NCBI GenBank assembly: GCA_007128995.1
Contig: SKWJ01000039.1
Coordinates: 1-23,790, forward strand
Source of the DNA: Paracoccaceae bacterium
GTDB lineage: Bacteria; Pseudomonadota; Alphaproteobacteria; Rhodobacterales; Rhodobacteraceae
Direction: 5' to 3'
DNA: 23,790 nt
Part shown: positions 1-8,312 of the stretch, piece by piece
Layout of the letters: each line of letters opens with the position of its first letter
Position numbering within the stretch: the stretch's first letter is position 1
The notes under the pieces: model-generated
Told to the model about the DNA's origin: nothing
Seen by the model: the letters and a program-made list of their open reading frames with translations, nothing else
The model's database searches: none
Translations under genes and position numbers: made by a program

Positions 1-315
1 ATGGACAACCATCAGGCCAGTGGTTTCCGTGCGGTCCAGAAACGCCGCCAGATCACGCCGCTCGTCGCCGAAAGCGTAGGTCAGGGGCAGGGGGCGCGGA
101 TCGTGGTCGAACGCCCAGACGCTGTCACCGCGCCGCACGTCGCGGAAAGGGAAAATGCGATCCATGTCGCGGAAATTCGCCGCCCTGTGCGCATCGGAAA
201 ACAGCGTGATCCCGTCCCAATAGGGGCTTTGGCGCAGCCACACAAACCCGACCATTGCAAGCAGGACAAGCGCGGCAAAGCTCCATAAGGTGACGCGCAT
301 CAGGCGGCGGATCAT
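1..315 (-). CDS. Serine hydrolase (beta-lactamase class C-like), N-terminal part, cut by the window edge
   Basis: Reading the minus strand from the ATG at 315 gives 105 open codons to base 1, so the gene continues to the left. Residues about 7-27 form one hydrophobic segment (signal anchor or uncleaved signal), after a basic MIRRLMR start. The next stretch carries FRDMDRIFPFRD, a DSVWAF motif and LDRTETTGLMVVH. In the membrane-anchored serine hydrolases of the beta-lactamase/PBP superfamily this precedes the SxxK nucleophile block, which lies outside the window. An internal ATG at 300 is a possible alternative start. Family assignment rests on this pre-catalytic pattern alone, so the active site is unseen. 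Its 3' neighbour on the same strand (526-1611) belongs to the same broad superfamily. Confidence 0.6.
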   Translation of the reverse strand, partial: MIRRLMRVTLWSFAALVLLAMVGFVWLRQSPYWDGITLFSDAHRAANFRDMDRIFPFRDVRRGDSVWAFDHDPRPLPLTYAFGDERRDLAAFLDRTETTGLMVVH

Positions 316-525
316 GGTTTTCAGCCCCTCATTCAGCAAGTGGGTGCCAGGGTAACACGTCCAGAACGCCGCGTGCCTTGATATCGATCATGCCGAGCGG
401 AAGTCGCTCGCGACACCAGCACAAAGCTTTTTCGCCTTGTCCTTGCCCCGCTGCCCAAATATCGCGCGGCGCAGATTTTCAGTGCGGAGATCGCGAAATA
501 TGAGGTCAAACCTGACATTGGGCCT

Positions 526-1611
526 TCAAGGCCCTCCATGTTTCGCTTGGGCCCGTCGTTCATGCCTGCGCCAGTGGCTTGTACCTGCTGCGATAAATGC
601 CCCGAGGCTGCCGGTATTCGTCACAAACGCAGTGACCTGAGATGCAGAAGTCATTATGCGCAGGTCTGCCATCCACAACCCGTTCGACCCGTTGTGCCCG
701 AGGGTGCCTTCACCAAGAACCCACCCGCCGGCATAATCGCGCCCCGTGATAAGGTCGCCGAAGACCCGTGCCGCTACGATCCCGTCATCGCCTCGGGCCA
801 GGGCCGCCACTGCCGCACCATAGCGCAAGAGGTCTGACAGGCTCAGATGTACCAGACCTGCGGGCCCGAAGGCGGGTGACAGATCGGCAAGGGCTGAGTC
901 ATGTGCAGCAGGGCGACCGGGTGCAGGGCCGAACCCGCGCAGGGTCAGAAGCCATGAGAGCAGCGAGCCATGCCCCTGCGGATTATGGGCGGAGGGCGGT
1001 CCGAAGCCAAGGCTGCCCAGCCCCAGCGGCGCGGCGATCTCGCTCCGAAGCAACGCCTTCCACGGAGCGCCCCCAATCTGTTCGGTGATGTGACCCGCAA
1101 GCATGTAGCCGAGGTTTGAATAGCAGAACTTGTCGCGGCGGGGTGGGGCCAGCATTTGCGGCGCCAGCAAAAGGTCGCGCAAAGGCCCCTCGGGGGCGTC
1201 AGGGTCACGCCCATCCGTGACAGTCCAGACAGCCCGTGGCGGGTTGGCCACCAGACCGGCGCGATGTGCCAGAAGCACGCGCAGGCTCTGACGGGCAAGG
1301 TCCGGGTGCAGGGGCAGCGCCGCAAGATCGCCCAGGGGGGCGTCGAGGCTGATCCTTTCCCGCGCCGCCAGTCGGGCTAGCAATAGAGCCGTCATCGACT
1401 TGGTGATCGAGCCGATATGCCATTTATCATCCGGACCGATGACATCGGGTTGTCCACGCGCGCGCAGCCCAGCCACGGCAATCTGCGCTATACCATCAGC
1501 GCCGATCCTGCCGAGCCCAATTCCTGGCAATCTCCAGAAGCGCCGCAGTCTTTCGGCATGTCGCGACAGATCGGTTCCGGGTTGGATTGCGTGTGAGGGG
1601 ATCATCGGCAT
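526..1611 (-). CDS. Serine hydrolase, class C beta-lactamase / penicillin-binding-protein-like
   Basis: A 361-residue protein with the three active-site motifs of the PF00144 family in the right order. SITK (S68-K71) is the acylated SxxK nucleophile, YSN (Y164-N166) is the second motif, and HNG (H306-G308) stands where KTG/HSG is usual. Length fits the family (about 350-400). No signal peptide is visible, which is unusual for a true beta-lactamase. It suggests a cytoplasmic esterase or peptidase role, or that the real start was missed. Two ATG codons (1611 and 1605) are both possible and neither has a strong Shine-Dalgarno. Substrate cannot be predicted: this family covers esterases, D-aminopeptidases and beta-lactamases. 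It lies downstream of the CPBP gene on the same strand, separated by a degenerate serine-hydrolase fragment. Confidence 0.82.
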   Translation of the reverse strand: MPMIPSHAIQPGTDLSRHAERLRRFWRLPGIGLGRIGADGIAQIAVAGLRARGQPDVIGPDDKWHIGSITKSMTALLLARLAARERISLDAPLGDLAALPLHPDLARQSLRVLLAHRAGLVANPPRAVWTVTDGRDPDAPEGPLRDLLLAPQMLAPPRRDKFCYSNLGYMLAGHITEQIGGAPWKALLRSEIAAPLGLGSLGFGPPSAHNPQGHGSLLSWLLTLRGFGPAPGRPAAHDSALADLSPAFGPAGLVHLSLSDLLRYGAAVAALARGDDGIVAARVFGDLITGRDYAGGWVLGEGTLGHNGSNGLWMADLRIMTSASQVTAFVTNTGSLGAFIAAGTSHWRRHERRAQAKHGGP

Positions 1612-1740
1612 GGGTTTAAAGTGTTATGTCAGATTCGAATGCTACACTCAAATCATGCTATTTTCTGAGTTCTGAGCAAGGAGCCTGACTTTTTGCCACA
1701 AGGAACGCAATGTCCGGGCCGGAAATCTCGCTGAACTGCG

Positions 1741-1925
1741 GTTGCAGGGCTGGCAAAGTCACTTGTCCGCACGTGCAGAGTACCATCTGGCACCGTTCAG
1801 GCGACCGAGGAACCTGGAAAGCCATGCTCGGCGCGCAGGGTATCAAGTACGCCCTGCACCCGGCCCCCGGCAATGACCGGACCTGCCAGCACGAGGCTCA
1901 TCAACAAGGCGATCACGGATTTCAT
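1741..1925 (-). pseudogene. Remnant of a secreted serine hydrolase (signal peptide plus first residues)
   Basis: An ATG at 1925 overlaps the stop codon of the upstream CPBP gene (ATGA), as in a translationally coupled pair. It opens a 42-codon frame beginning with a clean signal peptide (MKSVIALLMSLVLAGPVIAG). This is followed by LDTLRAEHGFPGSSVA, a pattern typical of the start of secreted beta-lactamase/D-Ala-D-Ala carboxypeptidase-like hydrolases. A TGA at 1797-1799 ends the frame. The same frame continues beyond it with TVPDGTLHV, again matching the strand after that motif in the family, and then resemblance stops. I read this as a gene broken by an in-frame stop and a large 3' deletion. 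The left boundary is approximate. Alternatively it is a short coupled leader peptide. Confidence 0.5.
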
Positions 1926-2749
1926 GATATGCGCCCTTTGGCGACTGGCATGACCTCGGTGACAGCGCCCTTGCGGCTGAACATCTCGGTCCGCTTGATC
2001 CACACCACGATCACGGCCAGCGGGATGAACAGATACATGTCGAGAGGTTTGGTATCCGGCCACATCGGCATGTTGAGTTGCCAGTGAAACAGCGCCGCCA
2101 AAAGGATGCTGCCGCGCGCCGCGTTGAAGAAGGCGGTGACGATGACGCTGACTGCGGTTGCCCCCAGGAGGAAGGGCATGACTTCCCAGTTGCTTTGCGG
2201 CGTGCCGCCCAGATAGAAGGCGGGAACATGCCAGAGTGCCCAGACAATGCCCACCAGAAGCCCGGCCCAGATGGGGGCCATGGCGCGCTGCAAGACCGGT
2301 GTGGCGTAGCCGCGCCAGCCAAGCTCCTCCATCGGGCCTAGGATCAGCATGAAAGCGACCAGTGGCAGAAGGTCGCGCAGCGGCGGTTGGGCGAAGGAGT
2401 CGCGTGTCAGCGTCCCGGTAACAATCGCAGCGAAATAATAGATCGCCGGAATGCCGAGGATCAAAAGCAGATACCACCCGACAGGGGCGCGCCACAGAAG
2501 CAGACGCGACAGGTAGCGGCGCAAACCGGGCAGTCCCCCATACCACAGGACAAGCAGAATTGCCGAAATCGCGGGCGCCCAGACTGCAAGAATGAACAGC
2601 GGATGCGCGGGACCCATCGGGCCAAGGGTTGCCTCGACCGCGTCCTGAAAAACAAACACCAGCCCCATGCCACCCCAGGCGATGGCAAAAGCCATGAAAA
2701 AGAACAGGAAAACAGAGCCGACCGGCGGCTCCGATACATTATCCTTCAT
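1922..2749 (-). CDS. CPBP family intramembrane glutamic protease (CAAX/Abi type)
   Basis: A 275-residue, very hydrophobic protein with about seven or eight membrane segments. It carries the CPBP (PF02517) motifs in order: EELGWRG with E141, E142 and R146; WHVP with H174; FFN with N209; and FHWQLN with H222 and N226. These are the intramembrane Glu/His residues thought to activate water in this family. The ATG at 2749 has a good Shine-Dalgarno (AGGAG at 2757-2761, 7-nt spacing). Members process CAAX proteins in eukaryotes. Bacterial members act in bacteriocin self-immunity, sigma-factor signalling or unknown membrane proteolysis, so the target here is unknown. Its stop overlaps the start of the serine-hydrolase remnant, indicating a former two-gene operon. 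Confidence 0.88.
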   Translation of the reverse strand: MKDNVSEPPVGSVFLFFFMAFAIAWGGMGLVFVFQDAVEATLGPMGPAHPLFILAVWAPAISAILLVLWYGGLPGLRRYLSRLLLWRAPVGWYLLLILGIPAIYYFAAIVTGTLTRDSFAQPPLRDLLPLVAFMLILGPMEELGWRGYATPVLQRAMAPIWAGLLVGIVWALWHVPAFYLGGTPQSNWEVMPFLLGATAVSVIVTAFFNAARGSILLAALFHWQLNMPMWPDTKPLDMYLFIPLAVIVVWIKRTEMFSRKGAVTEVMPVAKGRIS

Positions 2750-3657
2750 GGATCAACTCCTGATACCCAGACCAGACAACCGACTGCCACGCCCCTCCAA
2801 AAGGTGGCGCGGATTGCCGGTTGGCACGTCCCTGAAATAGCGACGACTTTGGCGCCGCAAAGATACCCATTGATTGATCGCGTGCGCCATGATGCAGATC
2901 AAGCCTATATGCGAATGCGGCCTGCCGCACGATTCAAGGGCGAAGCCTTCAAGGCTGCCCATGACCCGCCCATTCAAACATTGGAACTGCGTCGAAATCT
3001 GCAGCAAAATGGTATGCGCTGCAGACAGATCTGGGGTAAGCCATGTCAATTCCCTGACGTCCTCGAGTGGGGCAGGCGGCTTATCAGGACCATTTTGCGC
3101 CTTCATCTGGATGAGGTGGCTGCGGAACTCTGCGCGCGACTGGATCGCCCGAGCGAGAAGCAAGGCTGACGCCGAGGGGGCGCCGCACGACAAGGGCGCG
3201 GCTGGCACCTGTCGTCCACGCCGAGGGGTATTTCGCAGCTGACCGCGACACTGTCACAGAAAACCCCGGTGATATCCTGAAATCGCTGCAATGCGATCCG
3301 GTGCCGGGGCTGCAAGACCGCAAGGTCTGGAAGTGGCGCCAGAGCAGAGGTCAGGCGTTGGTCGCGGTCACGACGCCTGCTTTCGGTCATCCGCATGTAA
3401 AGCCCCTGCTGGCAATTGGGGCCGGGATCGCTGGCTGCGTTCAAAATCCGACGCGTCAACAGGTCCTGTTGCAGATCCAGATATCGCACCAGTTCCCGAG
3501 CTTGCATCAATCAAAACGAAGACGGCTTCGGATGGGTCGATGAATAAGCCCTGTTCAATTGGTTCTGGCGAAAAAACCTGTCATGGATCCCGGCAACCGC
3601 TTGATACCCTTCCATCAGCGGTGCAGGGAACGCATCATCCAGCCGCGTGCTCAACAC
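2750..3657. other. About 900 bp without a convincing gene; possible decayed coding sequence on the minus strand
   Basis: No reading frame here has both a recognisable product and a plausible start. On the minus strand three protein-like stretches follow one another in different frames or with stops between them. About 3657-3514 reads with an acidic/aromatic start (RLDDAFPAPLMEGYQAV) and ends in TGA. About 3513-3190 continues with QARELVRYLDLQQDLLTRR. About 3208-2790 reads in a shifted frame. Together they look like one gene broken by a stop and a frameshift, but I recognise no family. The last 20 bases hold the Shine-Dalgarno for the CPBP gene. Confidence 0.3.
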
Positions 3658-3679
3658 CTAGTGTTCGCCACCTGACGAA
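3658..3679 (+). repeat. Left terminal inverted repeat of the MITE-like element
   Basis: A 22-base arm beginning CTAGTGTTCGCC and ending CTGACGAA. It pairs with 3967-3988 in inverted orientation with one mismatch (C versus T at the ninth base). Confidence 0.6.
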
Positions 3680-3930
3680 AGATACCCAAGGAGGGCTTCG
3701 AGCCTTTGGCGGTCGCACCCTGCGCGGACTCAAGGGCCGCAGGCCCGCCGCGCATCGCCAGGCCGCGCCCCCGGCATGGCGATCTGGTTGCCTCTTGCGC
3801 ATAGCCCTGATCTTGCCTGATCAGCCCACCATAAAGCATGGCAGACCTTACCGGCGATCGCCGCACCGCGGCCCGACGCTGCGCCGCTTTGCACCCAAAA
3901 ACCCTATGTCTGAAAAATCCCACTGTGCTG

Positions 3931-3955
3931 CCTGTCGCGATGGCATCGCGACAGG
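3931..3955. repeat. Perfect 12-bp-arm hairpin, possible terminator-like structure
   Basis: CCTGTCGCGATG is followed after a single base by its exact reverse complement, giving a strong GC-rich hairpin. It lies about 30 bases past the stop of the minus-strand amidohydrolase gene. Read on the minus strand, it is followed about 12 nt later by a run of five T. The gap is too long for a classic intrinsic terminator, but the hairpin could still stop or stabilise that transcript. It sits inside the MITE-like element. Confidence 0.4.
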
Positions 3956-3966
3956 CGCTGGAACCA

Positions 3967-3988
3967 TTCGTCAGGTGGCAAACACTAG
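3967..3988 (-). repeat. Right terminal inverted repeat of the MITE-like element
   Basis: Inverted partner of 3658-3679 (21/22 identical). Its outer CTAG supplies the TAG stop codon of the gene at 3985-5439, so the end of that protein (GCC then stop) is set by the element or its target site. Confidence 0.6.
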
Positions 3989-5439
3989 CAGCAGCCCATC
4001 CGGTCGCGGAACCACGCCGCCAGTGCGGGCCGCAGTTTCGACCAGTCTTCGCGGAACTCTGCTGTGCCGGGAAGGGCATCGCGATAGGCGGCACGCAAGG
4101 CGCTCTCAGCCTCTGCCGCATTCAAGCCGACCAGAGTCCGGTTGGAAATTACGTGTCTGCCCTCGACCCATAGGCCGAGGATGTGCTCGCGGCGCGCGCG
4201 GGCAAACAGCAGCGCGCGGGGGTCCACGGGCAAAAGTCCGTCCCGGTCCAGCGCTGTCATATCGAGAAGCAGGATATCGGCGGGGGCCCCGGCAACAAGC
4301 TGCCCCCCTTCCGGCAAGCCCAGCGTGGCCCGGCCAGCACGGCAGGCCGCGCTCAGAACATCCTGCCGGCTCAAACCCTCGTCAAACCCGTGACCGGCGT
4401 GCAGCAAGCGCATGAGCCGCAATTCGCGCAGCGCGTCGTCATCCTCGTCAAGGGCGCACCCATCAAGCCCCATTGCCACGCGGACACCCGCGGCCTTCAT
4501 GGCGGTTACGGGTGCAATCCCGGATTTGAGATGCAGGTTCGATGAGGTGTTGATTGCGATGGTCGCCCCTGCGGCCGCGATAGCGGCCAGTTCTTCGGCC
4601 CGGCACCAAGTGCCATGCGCAAGCGTCAGGCGCGGACCAAGCAGGCCGATGCGGTCCAGAAACTGAACAATCCCGTCAGGAAAATGCTGATCTGCCCATG
4701 CCCGCTGGTAGCGCGTCTCCAGCAGGTGCATATGCACGCGCCGCCCGGTCCGGGCTGATGCCTCGGCGATGGCCTGCAACAAGTCTGGCGAACACCATTG
4801 CGGACCTGTTGGGCCAAATTGCACATCGACGCCGCGCCCCTTCAACGCTCCCGCCACGCGTTCCACGGCGTCGATCTGTGCCGCGATCGGCGGCATTGGC
4901 CGGTTGAGGGTCGCGGCAAGCCGACTTGCGGCAGCTACGTCACCATTGGCGGACAGAGCATCCAGCACAGGGCCGTGGTCGCCGTAAGTCAGGGGGTTTC
5001 GATCGCGCAACGAGAGTGCGAGCGCGATGCGCAGGCCGACCGCGTCCGCCGCGTCCGCGATTTGCAGGACTTCTTCTTCCAGCGGGACCAGACCCATGGG
5101 GCGCGTAAGATGCACCATCACGGCAGCCGAACCACCCAGTGCCGCGCGTGCCAGCGCCGCGCGTGCCGCCAGCCCTGCATCAACGGGCGGCATTGCGCCC
5201 AGGCCGACAAGCCAGGTTTCGAGAGGTTCTCCTGCCAGACCGAAGGATGTTGCGGACAAGGGGCGCGCGTGGTCATGCGCGTTGACAGGGGCGGGCAGCG
5301 CCAGCGCCGTGGTCTTTGCTCCGGCGGGGGCCGGGGTTACCGCCGTGATGCGGCCGTCGGACATATGAATCTCTGACGGACCAACGGGCCGGAAATCCGG
5401 CCCGACAAGGGCCTTGGCGACCAAAATGCTTTCGCTCAT
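3985..5439 (-). CDS. Amidohydrolase, SsnA/AtzA-like (predicted deaminase of an N-heterocycle), paralog 1
   Basis: A 484-residue metal-dependent amidohydrolase. Visible metal-ligand motifs are NAHDH (H55, H57), HMHLLE (H236/H238), AHGTW (H275) and GLDG (D326). The conserved acidic run DEDDDALREL follows. In the SsnA/AtzA/8-oxoguanine-deaminase branch these residues hold one divalent metal and hydrolyse amino or chloro groups from heterocycles, or open formimino groups. The C-terminal GAPADILLLD segment is the usual beta-sandwich return. It is strongly similar to the gene at 19665-21140: both share [28 protein letters not shown] and TSSNL.L.SGIAPV. It is transcribed divergently from a LysR gene, which probably controls it. 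The stop codon lies in the end of an inserted element. Substrate unknown. Confidence 0.85.
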   Translation of the reverse strand: MSESILVAKALVGPDFRPVGPSEIHMSDGRITAVTPAPAGAKTTALALPAPVNAHDHARPLSATSFGLAGEPLETWLVGLGAMPPVDAGLAARAALARAALGGSAAVMVHLTRPMGLVPLEEEVLQIADAADAVGLRIALALSLRDRNPLTYGDHGPVLDALSANGDVAAASRLAATLNRPMPPIAAQIDAVERVAGALKGRGVDVQFGPTGPQWCSPDLLQAIAEASARTGRRVHMHLLETRYQRAWADQHFPDGIVQFLDRIGLLGPRLTLAHGTWCRAEELAAIAAAGATIAINTSSNLHLKSGIAPVTAMKAAGVRVAMGLDGCALDEDDDALRELRLMRLLHAGHGFDEGLSRQDVLSAACRAGRATLGLPEGGQLVAGAPADILLLDMTALDRDGLLPVDPRALLFARARREHILGLWVEGRHVISNRTLVGLNAAEAESALRAAYRDALPGTAEFREDWSKLRPALAAWFRDRMGCC

Positions 5440-5570
5440 GTCATCTCCCCCAGCGCGTCCATCCGTCTGTACCTGATCACGCTATCGTCTTGTCTTCTGT
5501 CTGTCCTGTGCTAACTTCCGACCGCTGCGATGCAAAATGCGTAGCGCTCCAGCTGAAAAGAGGCTCCATA
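5440..5570. promoter_or_regulatory. Divergent promoter region between amidohydrolase and LysR gene
   Basis: This 131-bp gap between divergent starts is where a LysR-type protein normally binds its own control site. An imperfect dyad, CGCTGCGA...TGCGTAGCG (5523-5546), with a T/A-flanked centre is the best candidate. It falls close to the LysR start, as expected for autoregulation. No clear -35/-10 pair was found. Confidence 0.35.
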
Positions 5571-6485
5571 GTGCGACACCAGCGTATTCTTGCCTATGTC
5601 GATGCCGTCGCACGCGCAGGGTCCATCCGCAAGGCGGCGGAGCATCTTTCGCTGACGGCGTCGGCACTGAATCGCCGTATTCAGGATTTCGAGGAAGACC
5701 TCGGCACCCCTATTTTCGAGCGGTTGCCGCGCGGTGTGCGGTTGAACGCAGCCGGAGAATTGGCCATCCGCCATATCCGCGCCCAACGAGCGGACCTCGC
5801 GAAGCTGCACTCGCAGATCGCTGATCTGAGTGGGGTGCGTCGCGGTCATGTTGCCATCGCCTGTAGTCACGCCGTTGCCTATACCTTGCTGCCGCGCGAA
5901 ATAGGCGTCTATCGCGCCGCCTTTCCGGCGGTGACATTCTCGGTCACCGTGCTCGACCATGTCAGCGCTCAGCAGGCTCTGGCTGATTTTTCGGTGGACC
6001 TTGTTCTGGTGTTCGAGCCGTCGATTCAGGCAGAACTTCAGGTCATCTATGTTCTGGATGAACCCCTCTTTGCGATTGCCGCGCATGATCACCCCGCGCT
6101 GCAAAAGCCAGTGGTGCGCCTGCGGGATTGCATCGCGCACCCTGTCGCCCTGCCGGACCGCAGTTTTGGAGGGCGGCAACTGCTGGATCAGGCGTTGCAA
6201 CGACGCATGATCCGGCTGGACCCGGTCATCGAGAGCAATTCTTTCGAGATGTTGCGCAATTATGTTCTGGCCGAGAATGTGATCACCTTTCAGACCCTCC
6301 ATGGCGCACCGCTGGACGCGCATGACAAGCTTGCCGCCCGTCCCGTCGATGAGCGCGATGTTGCGCCGGGGCGGTTGGTGCTGGGTCAGTTGCGGGGACG
6401 CACATTGCCAGTGTCATCGGCCAAATTTGCTGACCAGTTGGCCCGCCGCCTTGATGCGGGGCGTAAACACGCGATTTCACAATAG
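5571..6485 (+). CDS. LysR family transcriptional regulator
   Basis: A 304-residue LysR protein. The N-terminal winged helix-turn-helix spans about residues 3-62, with AGSIRKAAEHLSLTASALNRRIQDFEEDLG as the core, followed by the linker helix and a two-lobed effector domain (about 90-290). I chose the GTG at 5571 because AAGAGG lies 7 nt upstream and it begins right at the domain. An in-frame ATG at 5490 would add 27 residues unlike the family. It is divergent from the amidohydrolase at 3985-5439 and 258 bp upstream of the TRAP operon, so either or both could be targets. The ligand is probably the imported substrate or an intermediate (inference). Confidence 0.88.
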   Translation: MRHQRILAYVDAVARAGSIRKAAEHLSLTASALNRRIQDFEEDLGTPIFERLPRGVRLNAAGELAIRHIRAQRADLAKLHSQIADLSGVRRGHVAIACSHAVAYTLLPREIGVYRAAFPAVTFSVTVLDHVSAQQALADFSVDLVLVFEPSIQAELQVIYVLDEPLFAIAAHDHPALQKPVVRLRDCIAHPVALPDRSFGGRQLLDQALQRRMIRLDPVIESNSFEMLRNYVLAENVITFQTLHGAPLDAHDKLAARPVDERDVAPGRLVLGQLRGRTLPVSSAKFADQLARRLDAGRKHAISQ

Positions 6486-6743
6486 CCTGTGCGGCTTGCA
6501 GTTGACTGGCACCCTTGGGGGGCTGATCCCGGTTGACCTGCATTCGCCATTTCAGTGAGCCATGCCATACCAACTGGCGGCGCTCATCCGCCGAGCGCTG
6601 CAACTTTTGCACCGCAGTTGTCTGAATTTAGCAGCATACACGATCACTCGAAGTCTTTAGTCAGTCATCAGTGCCCGAGTCGTCCTGATCATGACGCCTC
6701 GATTGCAACCGCCCTATTGGCCCTAACCTGCGAGGACACCTTC
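6486..6743. promoter_or_regulatory. Leader of the TRAP operon
   Basis: A 258-bp non-coding gap between the LysR stop and dctP. It is locally less GC-rich around 6615-6670 and must contain the promoter of the seven-gene plus-strand operon if that operon is independently transcribed. A TTGCAC at 6607-6612 is a weak -35 candidate with no good -10 partner. The dctP Shine-Dalgarno GAGGA is at 6732-6736. Confidence 0.3.
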
Positions 6744-7736
6744 ATGCCCAACTGTTTTTCCTGCCCGACCGCCGCGCTGCCTGCGCTTGCGCTTGGCGTT
6801 TCGCTTGGCATTGCCCCGCTGGCAGCCAGCGGTGACACTCTGATCCGGCTTGCCCACACTTTGAACCCAGCCGATGCGCGCCATCTTGCCGCCGAGCATT
6901 TCGGTGACCTGATCGCCGAGCGCAGTGAGGGAACGATCAGGGTCGAGGTTTATCCCTCGTCGCAACTTGGTGGTCAGGTCGAGATTTTCGAAGGCATGAA
7001 CCTTGGCCTGATCGAGATGAATATTGCTGGCAGCACCCATCTGGCAAACCTTCTGCCATCCTTCGGCCTGTTCGATCTGCCCAATCTGGCCCCGGATGAG
7101 GACAGCTTCATTGAAATGCTGGATGGCGAGATCGGTCAGCAACTGCTGGATATGCTGCCGGAAGTGGGGCTGCGCGGCCTTGCCTATTCCGAAGTCGGTT
7201 TTCGGCATGTCTATACCAACACCCCCGTGACCAGCATTGATGATCTGTCCGGCATGGTGATCCGCGTGCCTGGCAATCCGGTTTATAATGACACATTGTC
7301 GACCTTTGGTGCGCGCCCCACGCCGATGGCGCTGGGCGAAGTGTTTACCGCTTTGCAGCAGGGCGCGATTGCGGGGGCCGAGAACCTGATCGGGTTTTAT
7401 CGCAACTCGGGTCACTGGGAAGTCGCGCCCTATCTCGCGCTGACCTATCACGCGGCGTTGCCTTCTGTGGTCACAGTCTCTGAATCCTTCTGGCAGAACC
7501 TGAGCGCTGAAGAACAGGACATGGTGCGCGAGGCTGCCATCGAAGCTGCCCTGTTCGAGCGCCGGTTGTCGCAGGAACAGACGGAACTTGCGATGAGCGA
7601 GCTGCCAGAGCTTGGGGTGACAATTCAGGAAGTTGATCTGACCCCGTTTGCCGCTTTGGCACCAGAAATCCATGCGCGCCACCGCGACACCATCGGGGCA
7701 GATCTGCTCGACGCAGTCGCCGCGATGATGGACTGA
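6744..7736 (+). CDS. dctP: TRAP transporter substrate-binding protein, DctP family
   Basis: A 330-residue periplasmic binding protein. It starts with a Sec signal peptide (hydrophobic core about residues 10-27, likely cut after AAS at 29). The DctP signatures follow: GGQVEIFEGMNLGLIEM, then VIRVPGNPV with R174 (the arginine that normally pairs with the substrate carboxylate), then LGEVFTALQQGAIAGAEN at 198-214. The ATG at 6744 has GAGGA 7 nt upstream. An upstream in-frame ATG at 6555 would put 63 non-secretory residues before the signal peptide and is rejected. It delivers a solute, most likely a carboxylate-bearing one because R174 is kept, to the DctQM membrane pair encoded directly downstream. 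Confidence 0.93.
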   Translation: MPNCFSCPTAALPALALGVSLGIAPLAASGDTLIRLAHTLNPADARHLAAEHFGDLIAERSEGTIRVEVYPSSQLGGQVEIFEGMNLGLIEMNIAGSTHLANLLPSFGLFDLPNLAPDEDSFIEMLDGEIGQQLLDMLPEVGLRGLAYSEVGFRHVYTNTPVTSIDDLSGMVIRVPGNPVYNDTLSTFGARPTPMALGEVFTALQQGAIAGAENLIGFYRNSGHWEVAPYLALTYHAALPSVVTVSESFWQNLSAEEQDMVREAAIEAALFERRLSQEQTELAMSELPELGVTIQEVDLTPFAALAPEIHARHRDTIGADLLDAVAAMMD

Positions 7737-7760
7737 TACAGAGCAGGGCAGGGGGCAAAG

Positions 7761-8312
7761 ATGGCAAATGGACTCATGGCTGATTTGCGCACTGTCCCGG
7801 CCCGCGCGCTGCATGTGTTGACCCGGATCGACACAGGACTGGCCCGCGCCGAAACCGGTGCGGGCTTCGCGATCCTGACGACGCTGATTGCAGTGCTGAC
7901 ATTGCAGGTCGCGGGGCGGCAACTGCCTGGACTGTTTTTTCCGTGGACGGAAGAGGTCTCGCGTTTCCTGTTCGTCTGGCTGGCCTTTCTGGGCACGGCG
8001 CTGGCGGTTCAGCGCAATGCCCATGTTGCGATCCACGTCTTTGCGGACCGCACCGGACCCGGGGTGCAACTGGTTCTCGGGCTGATCACGCGGTCTCTGG
8101 TGGTGGGGTTTGCCCTGATCATGGTGTACTATGGCCTGCGCCTGTGCATGACGACGCGGATGGTCAGCACGGTGCTGCGTTTGCCCATGTGGTTGCCCTA
8201 TGCCGCGATCCCGGTCGCGGGAATGTTGATCGTTTTTCATGGGTTGATCGGAATGCTGCGGCTTTTGGCGGACGCGTATGACAGGCAGAAAAGTTCCGAG
8301 GTCGCGCAATGA
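7761..8312 (+). CDS. dctQ: TRAP transporter small membrane subunit, DctQ family
   Basis: A 183-residue protein with four predicted membrane segments (about 33-53, 66-86, 104-126 and 142-168). It carries the DctQ hallmark PWTEEVSRFLFVWLAFLG near the second helix. A G-rich Shine-Dalgarno (GGGGG at 7751-7755) precedes the ATG. A second ATG six codons on is possible. It forms the small subunit that couples to DctM for Na+-driven uptake. The stop overlaps the dctM start (ATGA), indicating coupled translation. Confidence 0.92.
   Translation: MANGLMADLRTVPARALHVLTRIDTGLARAETGAGFAILTTLIAVLTLQVAGRQLPGLFFPWTEEVSRFLFVWLAFLGTALAVQRNAHVAIHVFADRTGPGVQLVLGLITRSLVVGFALIMVYYGLRLCMTTRMVSTVLRLPMWLPYAAIPVAGMLIVFHGLIGMLRLLADAYDRQKSSEVAQ

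Larger units (their letters stand above)
3658..3988. mobile_element. MITE-like 331-bp element with 22-bp terminal inverted repeats
   Basis: The ends are inverted copies of each other. The left arm 3658-3679 and the reverse complement of 3967-3988 agree at 21 of 22 positions (shared core GCCACCTGACGAA, outer end CTAG). The outermost CTAG may be part of the repeat or a 4-bp target duplication, which would suit IS5-group transposases (YTAR targets). No transposase-like frame exists inside, so a non-autonomous element moved in trans is the best reading. The right end lies in the stop codon of the amidohydrolase gene (TAG at 3985-3987). An inverted repeat of non-transposable origin cannot be excluded without finding other copies. 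Confidence 0.5.

Noticed and set aside
1710..1790. Short plus-strand start resembling a cysteine-rich GFA-type N-terminus (NCGCRAGKV)
   Set aside because: Only about 25 residues and no continuation of the family pattern. The opposite strand gives a better family match, so it is probably chance.
3291..4415. 374-codon plus-strand frame over the inverted-repeat element and amidohydrolase 3' end
   Set aside because: Composition is Arg/Pro/Ser-rich, with no domain and no transposase motif. It runs through the element's repeat and into the antisense of a real gene.
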